The notes under the pieces: model-generated
Databases searched by the model: none
Seen by the model: only the letters and a program-made list of their open reading frames with translations
What the model was told of the DNA's origin: nothing
Program-made: the position numbers and the translations under genes
In this document: piece after piece, positions 62,264 to 64,000 of the stretch
Layout of the letters: each line of letters starts with the position of its first letter
Position numbering within the stretch: position 1 is the stretch's first letter
DNA from: Bacteroidales bacterium
GTDB taxonomy: Bacteria; Bacteroidota; Bacteroidia; Bacteroidales; UBA1715
Direction of reading: 5' to 3'
Length of the DNA: 64,000 nt
Assembly: GCA_024402335.1 (NCBI GenBank)
Contig: JAKSTZ010000005.1
Span: 33,222 to 97,221 of the forward strand

Positions 62264-64000
62264 ATGTTACAAGTTTTTAAGAAAGAAATCACGTTAAGTG
62301 ATGGTCGTACAATCGAAATCGAAACAGGAAAATTAGCTAAACAAGCTGATGGTTCTGTTGTGGTTCGTTTGGGTAACACTATGCTTTTGGCTACAGTTTG
62401 TAGTGCAAAAGATGCTGTTCCTGGTACAGACTTTATGCCACTTACCGTTGAGTACAAAGAGAAATTCGCTTCGTTTGGAAGATTTCCGGGTGGATTTACA
62501 AAGAGAGAAGGAAAAGCTTCAGATTATGAAATTTTAACAGCTCGTTTGGTTGACCGTGCGCTTCGCCCATTGTTCCCAGACAACTATCACGCAGAAACAT
62601 TTGTAAATGTTCATTTGATCTCTGCTGATGGAAAAGACCAACCGGATGCTTTGGCTGGTTTAGCTGCTTCTGCAGCATTGGCTGTTTCTGATATACCTTT
62701 CGGTGGTCCTATTTCTGAAGTTCGTGTTGCTCGTGTTGATGGCAAATTAGTTATCGATCCAACATTCGAAGAAATGGAACGTGCCGACATCGACATTATG
62801 GTTGGTGCTACATACGATAACATCTTGATGGTTGAAGGTGAAATGGATGAAGTTTCTGAAACAGAAATGTTGGAAGCTTTGAAATTCGCTCACGAAGCTA
62901 TCAAACCTATGTGTAAAGCTCAAATGGAATTGACTGAGATGGTTGGTAAAACGGTAAAACGTGAATACTGCCACGAAGAAAATGACGAAGAGTTGAAACA
63001 AGATGTTTGGAACAAATGTTATGATAAAGCATACGCTGTAGCAGCATCAGAAAATACAAACAAACACGAAAGAGAAGCAAACTTCTCTGCAATTAAAGAA
63101 GAATATTTGGCTTCAATGTCTGAAGAAGATGTTGCTGCAAAGGCAGAAATGGTTAGCCGTTACTATCATGCAGTAGAAAAAGAAGCTATGCGTCGTTGCA
63201 TTTTGGATGAAGGAAAACGTCTTGATGGTCGTAAAACAACTGAAATTCGTCCTATTTGGTGCGAAGTTGGTTATCTTCCAGGCCCTCACGGATCGGCTAT
63301 CTTCACTCGTGGTGAAACTCAATCGTTGACAAGTGTAACGCTTGGTACAAAACAAGACGAAAAAATCGTTGATGATGTTTTGGTACAAGGAAAAGAAAGA
63401 TTCTTATTACACTATAACTTCCCTCCATTCTCAACAGGTGAAGCAAAAGCTCAACGTGGTGTAGGTCGTCGTGAAATTGGTCACGGTCACTTGGCATGGA
63501 GAGCATTGAAGAGAATGATTCCTGAAAATTATCCATACTGCGTTCGCGTTGTTTCTGATATTATGGAATCAAATGGTTCTTCTTCTATGGCTACTGTTTG
63601 TGCTGGTACTTTGGCACTTATGGATGCAGGTGTTAAGATTAAGAAACCAGTTGCAGGTATTGCAATGGGCTTGATTACAGATAAAGGTAACGTAAAATGG
63701 TCTGTATTGTCTGATATACTTGGTGATGAAGATCACCTTGGTGATATGGACTTCAAAGTAACAGGTACTGCTGATGGTATTACTGCTACTCAAATGGATA
63801 TCAAGGTTGACGGTTTGTCTTACGAAGTTTTGGAAAAAGCTTTGAATCAAGCAAAAGAAGGCCGTTTACACATTTTGGGTAAAATCACTGAAACTATCGC
63901 TGAACCACGTGAAGATTTGAAACCTCATGCTCCAAGAATCGAAACATTGAAGATTGGTAAAGATTTCATCGGTGCTGTAATTGGTTCTGGTGGTAAAAAT
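62264..64000 (+). CDS. pnp: Polynucleotide phosphorylase, 5' part (runs off the window)
   Basis: PNPase is the 3'-5' phosphorolytic exoribonuclease of the RNA degradosome. The frame is open from ATG 62264 to the last base, 579 residues, without a stop. It contains the first RNase PH domain ('[42 protein letters not shown]'), the helical linker, and the second RNase PH domain ('[32 protein letters not shown]', '[19 protein letters not shown]'), and it ends within the KH domain ('[11 protein letters not shown]'). The remaining KH/S1 part lies downstream. It is the usual partner of rpsO. Confidence 0.97.
   Translation, partial: MLQVFKKEITLSDGRTIEIETGKLAKQADGSVVVRLGNTMLLATVCSAKDAVPGTDFMPLTVEYKEKFASFGRFPGGFTKREGKASDYEILTARLVDRALRPLFPDNYHAETFVNVHLISADGKDQPDALAGLAASAALAVSDIPFGGPISEVRVARVDGKLVIDPTFEEMERADIDIMVGATYDNILMVEGEMDEVSETEMLEALKFAHEAIKPMCKAQMELTEMVGKTVKREYCHEENDEELKQDVWNKCYDKAYAVAASENTNKHEREANFSAIKEEYLASMSEEDVAAKAEMVSRYYHAVEKEAMRRCILDEGKRLDGRKTTEIRPIWCEVGYLPGPHGSAIFTRGETQSLTSVTLGTKQDEKIVDDVLVQGKERFLLHYNFPPFSTGEAKAQRGVGRREIGHGHLAWRALKRMIPENYPYCVRVVSDIMESNGSSSMATVCAGTLALMDAGVKIKKPVAGIAMGLITDKGNVKWSVLSDILGDEDHLGDMDFKVTGTADGITATQMDIKVDGLSYEVLEKALNQAKEGRLHILGKITETIAEPREDLKPHAPRIETLKIGKDFIGAVIGSGGKN

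Overview
The window is a chromosomal segment of a member of the Bacteroidota, almost certainly of the order Bacteroidales. The DNA is AT-rich. Many genes are preceded by the Bacteroidota -7 box TAnnTTTG rather than an E. coli-type -10 and Shine-Dalgarno pair. Type IX secretion (T9SS) genes are present: porV, porU, a PorP/SprF-like gene, gldJ and a DUF5103 plug gene. Housekeeping proteins have Bacteroidota-style architectures, such as long IspG, single-chain PurL and the acpP-fabF-rnc order. No rRNA, tRNA, CRISPR array, intact insertion sequence or prophage was found, so this is mostly core genome with a few small accessory patches.

Layout: 1-3 kb holds the 3' end of a large extracellular Ig-repeat protein and a GH5 lipoprotein. 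3-10 kb holds clpB, ispG and a three-module acyl-activating enzyme/ACP/acyltransferase fusion. 10.4-19.4 kb holds ispF-porV-porU on the minus strand, diverging from porP-gldJ-murF on the plus strand. 19.5-25.5 kb holds an orphan MbnP-like protein, a LOG-family protein and the ilvD-ilvB-ilvN operon. 25.6-31.6 kb holds an unknown secreted protein, a relic of the glgB 3' end, a lipoprotein, glgB, a GNAT-argG pair and an ORF6N-domain remnant. 31.7-38.6 kb is a minus-strand run acpP-fabF-rnc-SGNH-SGNH-MBOAT joining fatty-acid synthesis to a polysaccharide O-acetylation cassette. 38.7-47 kb holds purN, purL, prfC, a cobalamin adenosyltransferase, a DUF2795 protein and the T9SS plug protein. 47-49.5 kb holds a cellobiose/mannobiose epimerase and a GH130 phosphorylase, a two-step mannobiose salvage pair. 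49.6-55.7 kb is accessory: a PIF1-like helicase, an AAA/DUF4143 ATPase with 22-bp promoter repeats, small secreted proteins, a frameshifted zinc-ribbon gene and a folded intergenic element. 55.7-64 kb holds tyrS, an SDR, an MFS transporter, DUF4846, a META-like lipoprotein, an MGMT, a PfkB kinase, rpsO and the 5' part of pnp.

The most striking element is an apparently complete ribosome-mediated attenuator in front of ilvD (about 21,152-21,289). A -7 box is followed by a 15-codon leader peptide with six Val, two Ile and one Leu, then mutually exclusive protector, antiterminator and terminator stems. Second is the intergenic block at 55,384-55,595, where complementary arms are arranged as an enclosed pseudoknot followed by further hairpins. 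Other points of interest are a reading-frame break exactly at an (AT)5 repeat, a duplicated glgB tail bracketing a lipoprotein gene, paired 22-bp repeats over the DUF4143 ATPase promoter, and a scatter of REP-like palindromes ending in GTAG/CTAC.

Many start codons were moved downstream from the longest open frame, because the extensions begin with TTG or GTG, or run through terminators or promoter boxes, while an ATG followed by a signal peptide or conserved domain lies just inside. All family assignments come from reading the translations. No database search was possible.
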